Source: a virus. Taken from it: 25,976 bases of DNA. The stretch covers positions 1 through 25,976 of IMG/VR virus record IMGVR_UViG_3300035698_002494. One strand, 5' to 3'. Shown one piece after another: positions 12,708 to 21,108 of the stretch (position 1 is the first letter of the stretch; the number at the start of each line of letters is the position of its first letter). The translations under genes and the position numbers were made by a program. The notes below the pieces were generated by a model. The model saw only the letters and a program-made list of their open reading frames with translations, had not been told where the DNA came from and made no database searches.

Positions 12708-15212
12708 ATGTATACAAATGTATATCAAAGAGGTAACTCTCTCTACGTGAGGGGTGTTGAAGATGGGCGGAGGTTCAACCAAAAAGTTGACTTCCGTCCA
12801 ACTCTATGGGTCAAGGGAAAGTTAAAAGAGGCAGCAGACCAATGGCAGACATTAGATGACCAAGTGGTATACGCTGTTAAACCAGGATCGATGTACGATT
12901 GCAAGGACTTTGTTGAAAGGTATAAAGATGTCCACGGGTTTGAAGTTTACGAGTCTCCAGGTAACATCTATCAGTACATTGCTGACACATACCCACAAGA
13001 GATCCTTTCTATTCCTTTGGGGATGTCTATATTCACTATCGACATCGAGACAGAAACTGAACATGGATTCCCAGATCCCAAGGTTGCAGGAGAGCGAATA
13101 CTGTTGATCACCGTGAAGGATACTAAAGAGAAAAGTATCATAACTTGGGGAGCTCGAGAGTTTAGTGGTAAGATGGAGAACCTTGAATATCGATACTTCT
13201 CAACTGAGCAAGCTCTTCTGAAGGATTTCATCGTTTGGTGGCAACAGAATTGTCCTGATGCTGTTACGGGATGGAATAGTTCCTTGTTTGACTTGACATA
13301 TTTGTACAATAGACTCTGTAAAGTATTGAGTAGCACCCTTGCCAATAAATTAAGTCCTTGGGGACAGGTTAACCAACGAGAGGTTGATCTTGGAGGACGT
13401 ACTGCTCAAAAGACCTACATTGCTGGTGTAGCATCACTAGACTATCTTGACTTATACAAGAAGTTCACATACTCCGCTCAAGAGTCTTACAAGTTAGACT
13501 ACATTGCTTGGGTGGAGCTTGGTGAGCGTAAGCTAGAGAATCCTGGTAACACTTTCAAAGAGTTCTATACAAATCACTGGGACACTTTTTGCTATTATAA
13601 CATTCGAGATGTGGAGCTTGTTGATAGGTTAGATGCTAAGATGAAGCTTTTAGATCTTGCTTTAACAATGGCGTACGCAGCAAAGGTAAACTATGAAGAT
13701 GTGTTCAGTCCCGTCAAGACTTGGGACATCATCATTTACAATTACCTCAACGAGAAGAAGATTGTTGTTCCACCAAGGAAGGGTGGACAGAAAGATGGTC
13801 ACTTTAAGGGAGCGTATGTAAAGGATCCACTTATCGGCAAACACGACTGGTGCTGCTCTTTTGACTTAAATTCGCTATATCCTCACTTGATTATGCAATA
13901 CAACATGAGTCCCGAGACCATCATTGAAACACGTCTGGATACTTCTATTGACAAGTTGTTGAATAAGGAAGTTGACCTTTCTGGTGTGTATGATCAAGAC
14001 GTTGCAATGGCCGCTAATGGGTGGTGCTTCAGAAAAGATAAGAAAGGGCTGCTTCCAACTCAAATGCAGTTGTATTATGACAAGCGTGTGATCTACAAGA
14101 AAGAAATGTTGAAAGCCAGGCAGGAGTATGCCAACACTAAAGATCCTAAGTGGGAGGGAGAAATTAGTCGGCTAAACAATCTACAGATGGCTATGAAGAT
14201 TTTACTCAACAGTGCTTATGGCGCTATGGGTAACGCATACTTCAGATATTTTGATATGCGCATCGCTGAGAGTATTACAATATCAGGACAGCTATCGATT
14301 CGGTGGATTGCCAATAAGCTGAATGAATACTTCAATCAACTTCTTAAAACAGATAATGTAGACCGAATCGTGTTGATCGATACAGACTCTGTTGTGTTGT
14401 CTCTCAACGATCTTGTGCAAAAGGTTTACGGTGTAGACGGTAAGGTTAGTGTTCCAACAGATAAAGTTATTCAGTTTATGGATAAGGTTGCTGAAGACAA
14501 GATTCAACCCTTTATAGATGAGTCATATCAAGAGCTTGCTAACTACATGAATGCGTATGATCAGAAGATGCAGATGAAGCGAGAGAACCTTGTCGACACG
14601 ATGATTAGCGTATCCAAGAAGCGGTATGTGATGTCTGTATACAATTCGGAAGGTGTTCAGTATACCGAGCCTCAGTTGAAGGTGATGGGTCTTCAGATGG
14701 TCAAATCGTCTACCCCTTCAGTGATTAGAGATAAGCTAAGGGGATCTCTCACTGCAATCTTGTATGGCACAGAGGCCGATGTAAAGAATTATGTTGCCGA
14801 TTATAAGTCTGAATTTAGAGCTCTTACACCTGAACAAATTGCTTTTCCAAGGGGCATCTCGGACGTAAAGAAGTATCATAGCGATTCATCCATTTACAAA
14901 AAGTCTACTCCCATTCATGTTAGAGGAGCCTTACTATACAATCACTATATAAAAGCAAAGAACCTAACAAAACAATATCCGCTCATCCAAGAGGGTGATA
15001 AGATAAAGTTTGTCTATTTGAAGGTTCCTAATCCAATATACGAAGATTGTATATCGTTTGTTGATAAGCTACCTCCTGAATTAGAATTGTATGAATACAT
15101 CAACTATGATAAGATGTTTGAGAAGACATTTGAAGATGCTGTTCAGAACATCCTAAATGCATTAGGTTGGTCAACTACCCAACGATCAACATTAGAGGAC
15201 TTTTTCGAATAA
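12708..15212 (+). CDS. 43: Family B DNA polymerase with 3'-5' exonuclease (gp43)
   Basis: 834 residues (T4 gp43: 898). Exonuclease motifs: Exo I DIETE (112-116), Exo II GWNSSLFD (188-195), Exo III YYNIRD (296-301). Polymerase motifs: A DLNSLYP (386-392), B around KILLNSAYGAMGN (497-509), C DTDSV (558-562), then SKKRYVM. The C-terminus ends STLEDFFE, a short hydrophobic-acidic tail of the type that binds the gp45 clamp. It replicates the phage genome with the gp45 and gp44/62 factors found upstream. The stop shares one base with the next ATG (TAATG). All catalytic carboxylates look intact. Confidence 0.97.
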   Translation: MYTNVYQRGNSLYVRGVEDGRRFNQKVDFRPTLWVKGKLKEAADQWQTLDDQVVYAVKPGSMYDCKDFVERYKDVHGFEVYESPGNIYQYIADTYPQEILSIPLGMSIFTIDIETETEHGFPDPKVAGERILLITVKDTKEKSIITWGAREFSGKMENLEYRYFSTEQALLKDFIVWWQQNCPDAVTGWNSSLFDLTYLYNRLCKVLSSTLANKLSPWGQVNQREVDLGGRTAQKTYIAGVASLDYLDLYKKFTYSAQESYKLDYIAWVELGERKLENPGNTFKEFYTNHWDTFCYYNIRDVELVDRLDAKMKLLDLALTMAYAAKVNYEDVFSPVKTWDIIIYNYLNEKKIVVPPRKGGQKDGHFKGAYVKDPLIGKHDWCCSFDLNSLYPHLIMQYNMSPETIIETRLDTSIDKLLNKEVDLSGVYDQDVAMAANGWCFRKDKKGLLPTQMQLYYDKRVIYKKEMLKARQEYANTKDPKWEGEISRLNNLQMAMKILLNSAYGAMGNAYFRYFDMRIAESITISGQLSIRWIANKLNEYFNQLLKTDNVDRIVLIDTDSVVLSLNDLVQKVYGVDGKVSVPTDKVIQFMDKVAEDKIQPFIDESYQELANYMNAYDQKMQMKRENLVDTMISVSKKRYVMSVYNSEGVQYTEPQLKVMGLQMVKSSTPSVIRDKLRGSLTAILYGTEADVKNYVADYKSEFRALTPEQIAFPRGISDVKKYHSDSSIYKKSTPIHVRGALLYNHYIKAKNLTKQYPLIQEGDKIKFVYLKVPNPIYEDCISFVDKLPPELELYEYINYDKMFEKTFEDAVQNILNALGWSTTQRSTLEDFFE

Positions 15213-15805
15213 TGGATACGCAAGTAACAGAGTCTAAGCCTGGCCGTCACATTCGTGTGATGGAGTCTGGGATTGATGTGTCGGGAGTGTCACATCAACT
15301 AGAACAGTATCCAGATGATTGGGGAAGTCAACAAAATATACTTAACACTGGTGACGTGACTAAAGATTTAAACTTCCCTAAAATTGAAGCAACAGCTCTT
15401 CAGCTTGTACTGGGAGCTATTAGTGAACCTGGTCAGTATGTGGGCGATAGTGAAATCTGTGTACCCACTCCGGCCTTTCACAACCACACTGAAGTATTTC
15501 GAATTCTAGGTAATTACTTTAGAGATGTTAGTAGGTGTGCCTTTATCAGACTCAACGTTGGAGATAATGTTGGAGCTCATATTGATAAAGGAACCTATTA
15601 TTTAACGAGAGATAGGTATCACTTATCGATTCAGGGCAAATACAAATACTTCGTTGATGATGAATACGTGATAGTTGAACCAGGCATGTTGTTCTGGTTC
15701 AACAATAAGAAGTTACATGGAACAGAAAATCTAGGTAACGTGCCTAGAATAACATTCGTGTTTGATGTAAAAAATCCTGAGTACACTGTTGAGGAGATGG
15801 GATGA
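15212..15805 (+). CDS. Aspartyl/asparaginyl beta-hydroxylase-like 2OG-Fe(II) oxygenase
   Basis: 197 residues with a cupin-like double-stranded beta-helix. The Fe(II) site is visible as H123-x-D125 (GAHIDKG) and H169 (KLHGTEN), with R179 in VPRITFVFDV as candidate 2-oxoglutarate-binding residue. The segment RYHLSIQGKYKYFV plus EPGMLFWFNN is typical of the Asp_Arg_Hydrox family. The substrate could be a host or phage protein side chain; some phage 2OG oxygenases act on DNA bases, but their sequences look different. The ATG at 15212 overlaps the polymerase stop, which rules out a longer in-frame start at 15167. It is followed by an ATGA overlap with the next gene. Confidence 0.78.
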   Translation: MDTQVTESKPGRHIRVMESGIDVSGVSHQLEQYPDDWGSQQNILNTGDVTKDLNFPKIEATALQLVLGAISEPGQYVGDSEICVPTPAFHNHTEVFRILGNYFRDVSRCAFIRLNVGDNVGAHIDKGTYYLTRDRYHLSIQGKYKYFVDDEYVIVEPGMLFWFNNKKLHGTENLGNVPRITFVFDVKNPEYTVEEMG

Positions 15806-16080
15806 AATTTAATTACGTCATGGTTGAAAACAAAGCCAATGGCATGGAGGCAATAAAGTTGCTGGATGAACCGTTTGCAGGTATAGTATTCTCTTATGGT
15901 CAGATAAATGTAGATACTGAAGAGGATGATCATAAAATTAACATCAACTTTGAGTATGAATTACTAGATAAAGGATCCAAGGACTTTGGTAACATAGAAC
16001 CTTTTGAGCAGTATATTGGAAAGTTGTTAGAGCATATTATCCATTCTGGAATTGAACAAGAATCAAACACAATGCATTGA
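15802..16080 (+). CDS. Paralogue A of a ~92-aa protein family flanking uvsX
   Basis: 92 residues, acidic. It shares a clear pattern with the gene at 17149: EPFAGIVFSYG against GPYAGIVYKYG, then FEYELLDKGS against FEYELKDGS, and EQYIGKLLEHIIHSGI against IQHIGPILTELIEKGV. The conserved part looks like a strand-rich domain and a C-terminal helix. Function unknown. Start set by GAGGAGATGGG and by overlap with the upstream stop. It lies just before uvsX (8-base gap) and is probably co-translated with it. Confidence 0.75.
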   Translation: MKFNYVMVENKANGMEAIKLLDEPFAGIVFSYGQINVDTEEDDHKININFEYELLDKGSKDFGNIEPFEQYIGKLLEHIIHSGIEQESNTMH

Positions 16081-16088
16081 GGTATACA

Positions 16089-17162
16089 ATGAGCTTATTA
16101 GATAAAATTAAGAAGAACTCCACAATCAAAGATTCAGCTATACTTGCTGCATCGAAGTTCTTTACCAAAAAGGACATGATCCCAACATCAGTCCCAGCTA
16201 TCAATGTTGCACTATCAGGTAAGTTAGATGGTGGTCTTACACCTGGACTTACAATGTGGGCTGGTCCTTCGAAGCACTTCAAGACAATGTTTAGCTTAAT
16301 TATGGCTAAGAGTTATCTTGAGAAGTACCCTGAGTCAGTTCTCCTATTTTATGATTCAGAATTTGGAACTCCCCTCGATTACTTCAAAGCTCTGAGTATC
16401 GATATGGATAGAGTTGTTCACACACCTATCACAGATGTGGAGCAATTAAAGTTTGATATCATGCAACAGCTAAATGGTATTGAACGTGGTGATCGTGTTA
16501 TGATTCTAATTGACTCTATTGGAAACTTGGCGTCAAAGAAAGAAGTTGATGATGCAATGGATGGTAAGTCTGTTGCAGATATGAGTAGAGCAAAGCAGAT
16601 TAAGTCACTCTTTCGAATGGTGACCCCTCATCTAACTCTCAAAGATATTCCAATGGTCGTGGTAAACCACACGTACAAAGAGATCGGTTTGTATCCAAAG
16701 GATATTATTGGTGGCGGTACGGGATCATATTACTCAGCCGACAACATCTTCATTCTCGGCCGTCAACAAGAAAAGGATGGGGCAGAACTTGCTGGTTACA
16801 ACTTCATCATTAACGTAGAGAAGAGTAGATATGTACGAGAGAAATCAAAGATACCTATCACAGTGCGTTTCGATGGGGGTGTTTCTCGCTGGTCAGGCTT
16901 ACTTGACATGGCTTTAATATCAGGTCATGTTGTTAAACCTAGTAATGGATGGTATTCTCAAGTCGACACAGACACAGGTGAAATTGTGGATAAAAAATAT
17001 CGATTGAAGGATACTGACACCAAAGACTTCTGGTTCCCTATTCTTACAAATGCAAAGTTTCAAGAATGGGTTAAGACCAATTATCAGATATCGTCAGGCC
17101 AACTAATGACAGACCAAGACATTGACACGGAGCTTGGAGAGATTGAAGATGAAGCCATATAA
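16089..17162 (+). CDS. uvsX: UvsX RecA-like recombinase
   Basis: 357 residues (T4 UvsX: 391). It closely follows T4 UvsX: Walker A AGPSKHFKT (58-66), the LLFYDSEFGTP strand, VMILIDSIGNLASKKE as Walker B region, DMSRAKQIKSLFRMVTP, the VVNHTYKE and GGGTGSYYSAD loops and SGLLDMALISGHVVKP. UvsX forms filaments on ssDNA and drives strand exchange for recombination-dependent replication and repair. The ATG at 16089 is chosen; an in-frame TTG at 16077 would overlap the upstream gene. The C-terminal acidic tail is shorter than that of T4. The 3' end overlaps the second paralogue. Confidence 0.96.
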   Translation: MSLLDKIKKNSTIKDSAILAASKFFTKKDMIPTSVPAINVALSGKLDGGLTPGLTMWAGPSKHFKTMFSLIMAKSYLEKYPESVLLFYDSEFGTPLDYFKALSIDMDRVVHTPITDVEQLKFDIMQQLNGIERGDRVMILIDSIGNLASKKEVDDAMDGKSVADMSRAKQIKSLFRMVTPHLTLKDIPMVVVNHTYKEIGLYPKDIIGGGTGSYYSADNIFILGRQQEKDGAELAGYNFIINVEKSRYVREKSKIPITVRFDGGVSRWSGLLDMALISGHVVKPSNGWYSQVDTDTGEIVDKKYRLKDTDTKDFWFPILTNAKFQEWVKTNYQISSGQLMTDQDIDTELGEIEDEAI

Positions 17163-17427
17163 AATCATTGATAATCAATGGATAGAGTTGCTTGAAGGTC
17201 CGTATGCAGGTATAGTATACAAGTACGGACGAGTTGAGTTGTTAGAAGAGGTCGATGTGTTACGACTTAAGTTTGAGTATGAGCTTAAAGATGGCTCAAG
17301 ACTAAACAATGAGTTTATACAACACATCGGCCCTATTCTAACTGAGTTAATTGAAAAAGGTGTTAATTATAACTCCTTGGTATACACAGGTGGTGTTGAT
17401 GAGAATAGAGCAGAAAATTCTAGCTAG
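17149..17427 (+). CDS. Paralogue B of a ~92-aa protein family, in the T4 gene 40 position
   Basis: 92 residues, paralogous to the protein encoded just upstream of uvsX (shared PYAGIVYKYG, FEYELKDG and IGPxLTELIEKGV patterns). The ATG at 17149 lies inside the uvsX 3' end behind GGAGAG; an earlier in-frame start at 17122 would overlap uvsX further. In T4, the small gene 40 occupies the place between uvsX and 41, so this is positionally equivalent, but I see no sequence similarity to gp40 that I can defend. Its end overlaps the gp41 start by 29 bases. Confidence 0.72.
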   Translation: MKPYKIIDNQWIELLEGPYAGIVYKYGRVELLEEVDVLRLKFEYELKDGSRLNNEFIQHIGPILTELIEKGVNYNSLVYTGGVDENRAENSS

Positions 17428-18784
17428 TCTAATTCATAATGAAGAGTATTGTCGTAAGGTGGCTCCCTTTGTGGAGCCATCATATTTCCAAGAACGGTTA
17501 GAGAAAGTCGTTGCAGAAGAAACTCTTGGATTCTTTTCCAAGTACAACAAACTGCCAACACAAGATATTATCAAGATTGAACTAAACAACCGTAAAGACA
17601 TCACAGATAAAGAGCTGCAAGAAGCTCAACGTATTGTTGATATGTTACACAAGGATCGCACAGATGAGACTTGGTTGATAGAAAACACAGAGAAGTTCTG
17701 TAAAGACAGGTCAGTCTACAATGCCATCCTTGAGTCTATTAAGATCATTGATGGCAAGGATACAAAACTAACACAGGATTCGATCCCAAAGATCCTTCAA
17801 GATGCTTTGTCTATATCATTCGATCAGCATGTTGGTCACAACTACTTGGCTGACGCTAATGAGCGATACGACTTCTATCACCGTAAGGAAGAGAAAGTTG
17901 CCTTTGATCTTGACATGCTAAACAAGATTACATCTGGAGGCATGTCTAAGAAGTCGCTTAATGTAGTTTTGGCAGGTACTGGTGCGGGAAAATCTCTATT
18001 CATGTGTCACGTTGCATCATCCACCTTAATGCAGGGACGTAATGTACTATACATTACAATGGAGATGGCAGAGGAGAAGATTGCTGAACGTATTGATGCA
18101 AACCTAATGAACCTTTCAATGGATGAGCTTAAGGTTGTTGATAGAGCAGCTTTTACTAATAGAGTAGATAAGATATCCAAGAAGACACAGGGCAAACTGA
18201 TCATTAAAGAGTATCCTACTGCCTCAGCTCACTCTGGTCACTTCAGAGCTTTACTTGAAGAGATCAAGGGCAAGCTAGACTTTATACCTGATTTGTTAAT
18301 TATCGATTATCTAAATATTTGCTCTAGTGCCAGGTTAAAGATGGGTGCGTCTGTAAACTCGTACATGTACATCAAGTCCATTGCTGAGGAGCTTCGTGGT
18401 TTAGCTGTAGAATACAATATACCTATCCTCACTGCTACTCAGACAACGCGTGGAGGCTTCAATAATTCTGACGTTGAGCTTACAGATACTTCAGAGTCAT
18501 TTGGCTTGCCAGCAACAGCTGATTTGATGATTGCTTTGATTAGATCCGAAGAGTTGGACGAGTTAAATCAGATTATGGTCAAGCAATTGAAGAATCGATA
18601 TGCTGATCCCTCTTACTACAAACGTTTTGTTATAGGTGTAGATCGGTCCAAGATGAAGCTGTATGATTGCGAGGAGTCAGCTCAGACTGGATTGACTGAT
18701 TCAGGTCAAGATACCGGCCCAATATTTGATAAGAGCAACTTTGGTAAAAGAATGAAACCACAATCCTTTGAGGACTTTAAATGA
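17399..18784 (+). CDS. 41: Replicative DNA helicase, DnaB-like (gp41)
   Basis: 461 residues (T4 gp41: 475). N-terminal DnaB-type domain of about 110 residues, then a RecA-like motor with Walker A AGTGAGKS (192-199), the YITMEMAEEKIAERIDANLM segment, Walker B LLIIDYLNI, and the TATQTTRGG motif that contacts ssDNA and ATP. It is the hexameric 5'-3' helicase of the T4-type replisome. Start at the ATG behind AGGTGG (17388-17393); an in-frame TTG at 17351 is too far inside the previous gene. No T4 gp61-like primase is visible in the window. Last large gene of the replication block. Confidence 0.95.
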   Translation: MRIEQKILASLIHNEEYCRKVAPFVEPSYFQERLEKVVAEETLGFFSKYNKLPTQDIIKIELNNRKDITDKELQEAQRIVDMLHKDRTDETWLIENTEKFCKDRSVYNAILESIKIIDGKDTKLTQDSIPKILQDALSISFDQHVGHNYLADANERYDFYHRKEEKVAFDLDMLNKITSGGMSKKSLNVVLAGTGAGKSLFMCHVASSTLMQGRNVLYITMEMAEEKIAERIDANLMNLSMDELKVVDRAAFTNRVDKISKKTQGKLIIKEYPTASAHSGHFRALLEEIKGKLDFIPDLLIIDYLNICSSARLKMGASVNSYMYIKSIAEELRGLAVEYNIPILTATQTTRGGFNNSDVELTDTSESFGLPATADLMIALIRSEELDELNQIMVKQLKNRYADPSYYKRFVIGVDRSKMKLYDCEESAQTGLTDSGQDTGPIFDKSNFGKRMKPQSFEDFK

Positions 18785-18912
18785 TTAACGACAAATCACA
18801 GGTGAAGGATCAAATCTCCTTTATCCTTAACGGCAAACCAGTGGAGTTACCTAAGCTCGCAGAAGAGATTCCTATAGAGGACTTCCCCAAGGAACCTACT
18901 GATCCAGAGTAA
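18781..18912 (+). CDS. Small acidic hypothetical protein, 43 aa
   Basis: A 43-residue frame starts at an ATG overlapping the gp41 stop (ATGA) and runs to a TAA at 18910-18912. The product is hydrophilic and acidic, ending FPKEPTDPE, with a central strand-like QISFILNGKPVELPKLAEEI. The tight overlap, and the stop lying just before the next promoter region, support real translation. Function unknown. Confidence 0.55.
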   Translation: MINDKSQVKDQISFILNGKPVELPKLAEEIPIEDFPKEPTDPE

Positions 18913-18919
18913 TTTTATT

Positions 18920-18927
18920 GATAAATA
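18920..18927 (+). promoter_or_regulatory. Late-promoter-like box GATAAATA
   Basis: GATAAATA at 18920-18927 fits the T4 late box TATAAATA at 7 of 8 positions and the NATAAATA form described for T4-like cyanophages. It is the first such box after the replication block and sits 32 bases before the start at 18960, in one of the few true gaps. Confidence 0.45.
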
Positions 18928-18959
18928 TGTTATACAAGTAAAAAAATAAGAGACCCCTT

Positions 18960-19517
18960 ATGGCTATTGAAGTAACGCCCCTACAAAGAAAAAACATACA
19001 AGAACGCACGGTCGTTTATAATCCAACATACGTTAACGGTATGACAGAAAACGATGCAAAGGGGTCGTACGTATGCTTTTATATTTTAACAGAATCGCCC
19101 AACAAGGTCACTGCTTATGACGGACGGTCATGTGTAGTAACGCATTTAAATAAAGTGGCAAGATCCAAGCAATTTTCATTTATTAAGATAGGAAACTTCT
19201 CGAGTGGATCAAAAAGTAGATGGGAAAGCAACAAAAGCGATTTGATTAAGAATGATGGCAATCGATCTCCTGCAGCTAGATACAGCCAGGATATTCTCAT
19301 TGAATATCCTAATTTGTATTTGCACTTTATATTAGTCGTGGTATCTCCTGATACAGTTGAAAAGAATTTAGAGCAGGCATTACGGGGTACAGTTGTGGTG
19401 GATAATAAAGCAGATAAAATAACTGCTCCTCCTGGAAGATGGAGAACTCCAATTTCTCTATCTAATACTGCTACCCTTGCTAAGAAAATAAGTGACAAAA
19501 TCACATCTAAACTATGA
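18960..19517 (+). CDS. Hypothetical protein, 185 aa; weak GIY-YIG resemblance
   Basis: 185 residues, basic. Two segments faintly recall GIY-YIG/T5orf172-like proteins: YVCFYIL (37-43) and FSFIKIGNFSSGSKSRWESN (72-91), followed by EKNLEQAL as a possible acidic helix. The match is too weak for an assignment. The C-terminal part (KITAPPGRWRTPIS, then a basic helix) suggests nucleic-acid contact. It is the first gene after the late-like promoter box and overlaps the following HAD gene, so it belongs with the late-looking block. Unlike its neighbours it has no capsid-targeting-like N-terminus. Confidence 0.7.
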   Translation: MAIEVTPLQRKNIQERTVVYNPTYVNGMTENDAKGSYVCFYILTESPNKVTAYDGRSCVVTHLNKVARSKQFSFIKIGNFSSGSKSRWESNKSDLIKNDGNRSPAARYSQDILIEYPNLYLHFILVVVSPDTVEKNLEQALRGTVVVDNKADKITAPPGRWRTPISLSNTATLAKKISDKITSKL

Positions 19518-20149
19518 TGAGATCGTTCTCAGAATACCTTAGCGAACAGGCTACCTTTAATGACGGTAGCCTGACCATCTTTGATATTGATGAAACTTTA
19601 TTCCATACAACAGCTCAGATTGCTGTTAAGAAGGGTGGCAAGGTTGTTAAAAGTTTGTCCAATTCTGAGTTTAACACTTATATGTTAACGCCTGGAGAGT
19701 CGTTTGATTTTTCTGAGTTCCGTTCTGCTGATAAGTTTGCAGAATCTAAGCCAATTGGTAGAATGATTGAGAAGGCCAAAGCAATTTCAAAAGGGATTGC
19801 TCAAAAGCCGCTTTCACGAGTTATCATTCTTACGGCAAGAGCAGACTTTGACAACAAAGAGAAGTTTCTAGACGTGTTCCGTAATCACGGACTCGACATG
19901 AGCAAGATCCGAGTCGAACGAGCAGGTAACATTCTCAGTGACCATGACGTTGCCACAAAGAAATATATGATCATATACAACTACCTAAATACTAGGCAGT
20001 TCTCTAAAGTAAGACTATTTGATGATAGTATGGAAAACCTAAAAGTATTTTTGAAGTTGAGTGCAAGGTTTCCAACAGTAAAATTTGAGGCGTACTATGC
20101 TAAGCCTGATGGCTCAATAAAAACAATTAAGGAGAGGTTTAAATGTTAG
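19517..20149 (+). CDS. HAD-superfamily phosphatase with capsid-targeting-like N-terminus
   Basis: 210 residues. The HAD motif I is FDIDET (22-27; D23 nucleophile, D25 acid), motif II is ILTAR (serine/threonine position T), and a C-terminal LFDDSMEN provides the acidic motif IV; a lysine for motif III may lie in KKYMII. Size and motifs fit phage HAD phosphatases (polynucleotide 3'-phosphatase or nucleotidase type), substrate unknown. The first ten residues MRSFSEYLSE match the T4 capsid-targeting pattern with a gp21-like (L/I)xE site. Two ATGs are adjacent (19514, 19517); the second aligns the N-terminus exactly with that of its neighbours and is preferred. Confidence 0.82.
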   Translation: MRSFSEYLSEQATFNDGSLTIFDIDETLFHTTAQIAVKKGGKVVKSLSNSEFNTYMLTPGESFDFSEFRSADKFAESKPIGRMIEKAKAISKGIAQKPLSRVIILTARADFDNKEKFLDVFRNHGLDMSKIRVERAGNILSDHDVATKKYMIIYNYLNTRQFSKVRLFDDSMENLKVFLKLSARFPTVKFEAYYAKPDGSIKTIKERFKC

Positions 20150-21108
20150 GATTTTCAAGTTTTCTTATTGAAGGGGGTAATGTGTTTAAAGGACAGACAT
20201 CATCCATTGCTCTTGAGGACATTGAACCTACTCTAAATGCATACTTCGCTGAGCTAAAAAAGGTATTCCCTAAAAAAGCTAGTATATTCAACATGCAGCA
20301 TTTTCATCCCCTTGGTTCAGTTGGTAAGAAACCATTGTCAGGTGACATCGACTTGGGGATAGATGCTAAAGACCTACTCGACAGAGAAATGTCTCCCAAA
20401 GCAATGGCTATGTGGAACATCGATCACGCAAAAGTCCAAGAAGAATTCTTGAAGCTATCAAAGAGAGCTAAAACAGCTTTGCCTGAACAGTTAATGATGA
20501 AGGCATTTCTCAAACTGCTCACTCAATACATCAATCAGAAGGCTCCAAATCTACACACTGATGAGGCTAAGGTATCTGCTGGAAACATCTTTGGGGTGTA
20601 TCCTCAAATTGATAAGACAGGTAAAAAGTTAGGAACTGGCGTTCAAATCGATTGGATGGTTGGCGATCTGCAATGGTTGAAGTTCTCTTACTATTCGGCT
20701 GCCTATCCGGCAGGGTCGAATGTTAAGGGATTGCATCGTACACAACTCATGCTATCTGCTTTTCAGCAAGCTAACTTGTCGTTTAATCATGTATCCGGAG
20801 TCAAGGATAAAGATACTGGCAAGCTAATTGCGACAGATCCTACACGATCTCTAAAAGAATTATCGTTTCGTTTAGGTGTACCTCTTAACACCTCTGTGAC
20901 AGAAGATTACTACAAACTGCACGCTCAGCTTAAAAAGCACATGAAGCCTACAGATTACTCAGGGATGATTGATACTTACTTTAAAATTCTAGACCGTACC
21001 AGAGCAGATATACCTGACGACCTTCAAGCTGAATGGAAAAAACGTAAAACGCGATTGGGGCTGACAGGCAAGTTCTTACCCGATAACTCTAAACTGAAAG
21101 GCATGTAA
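20143..21108 (+). CDS. Pol-beta-fold nucleotidyltransferase, capsid-targeting-like N-terminus
   Basis: 321 residues. The nucleotidyltransferase signature is present: GS (58-59), then SGDIDLGID with D68 and D70, and a third carboxylate D170 in VQIDWMVG. A long helical C-terminal region follows. This superfamily moves NMPs onto nucleic acids, proteins or small molecules; the substrate is unknown. The N-terminus MLGFSSFLIE(GG) fits the capsid-targeting pattern with an LIE cleavage site. Start behind AAGGAGAGG, overlapping the HAD gene by seven bases. It has a divergent neighbour of the same fold immediately downstream, so the two may form a pair. Confidence 0.8.
   Translation: MLGFSSFLIEGGNVFKGQTSSIALEDIEPTLNAYFAELKKVFPKKASIFNMQHFHPLGSVGKKPLSGDIDLGIDAKDLLDREMSPKAMAMWNIDHAKVQEEFLKLSKRAKTALPEQLMMKAFLKLLTQYINQKAPNLHTDEAKVSAGNIFGVYPQIDKTGKKLGTGVQIDWMVGDLQWLKFSYYSAAYPAGSNVKGLHRTQLMLSAFQQANLSFNHVSGVKDKDTGKLIATDPTRSLKELSFRLGVPLNTSVTEDYYKLHAQLKKHMKPTDYSGMIDTYFKILDRTRADIPDDLQAEWKKRKTRLGLTGKFLPDNSKLKGM

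Noticed and set aside
12261-12782. Long minus-strand open frame of 173 codons opposite the ligase end and polymerase start
   Set aside because: It overlaps two well-supported plus-strand genes and its translation shows no domain; a shadow frame, as are all other minus-strand frames in the window.
18960-19517. GIY-YIG homing endonuclease
   Set aside because: Only loosely similar segments (YVCFYIL, FIKIG); the spacing and catalytic residues are not convincing, so it is kept as hypothetical.
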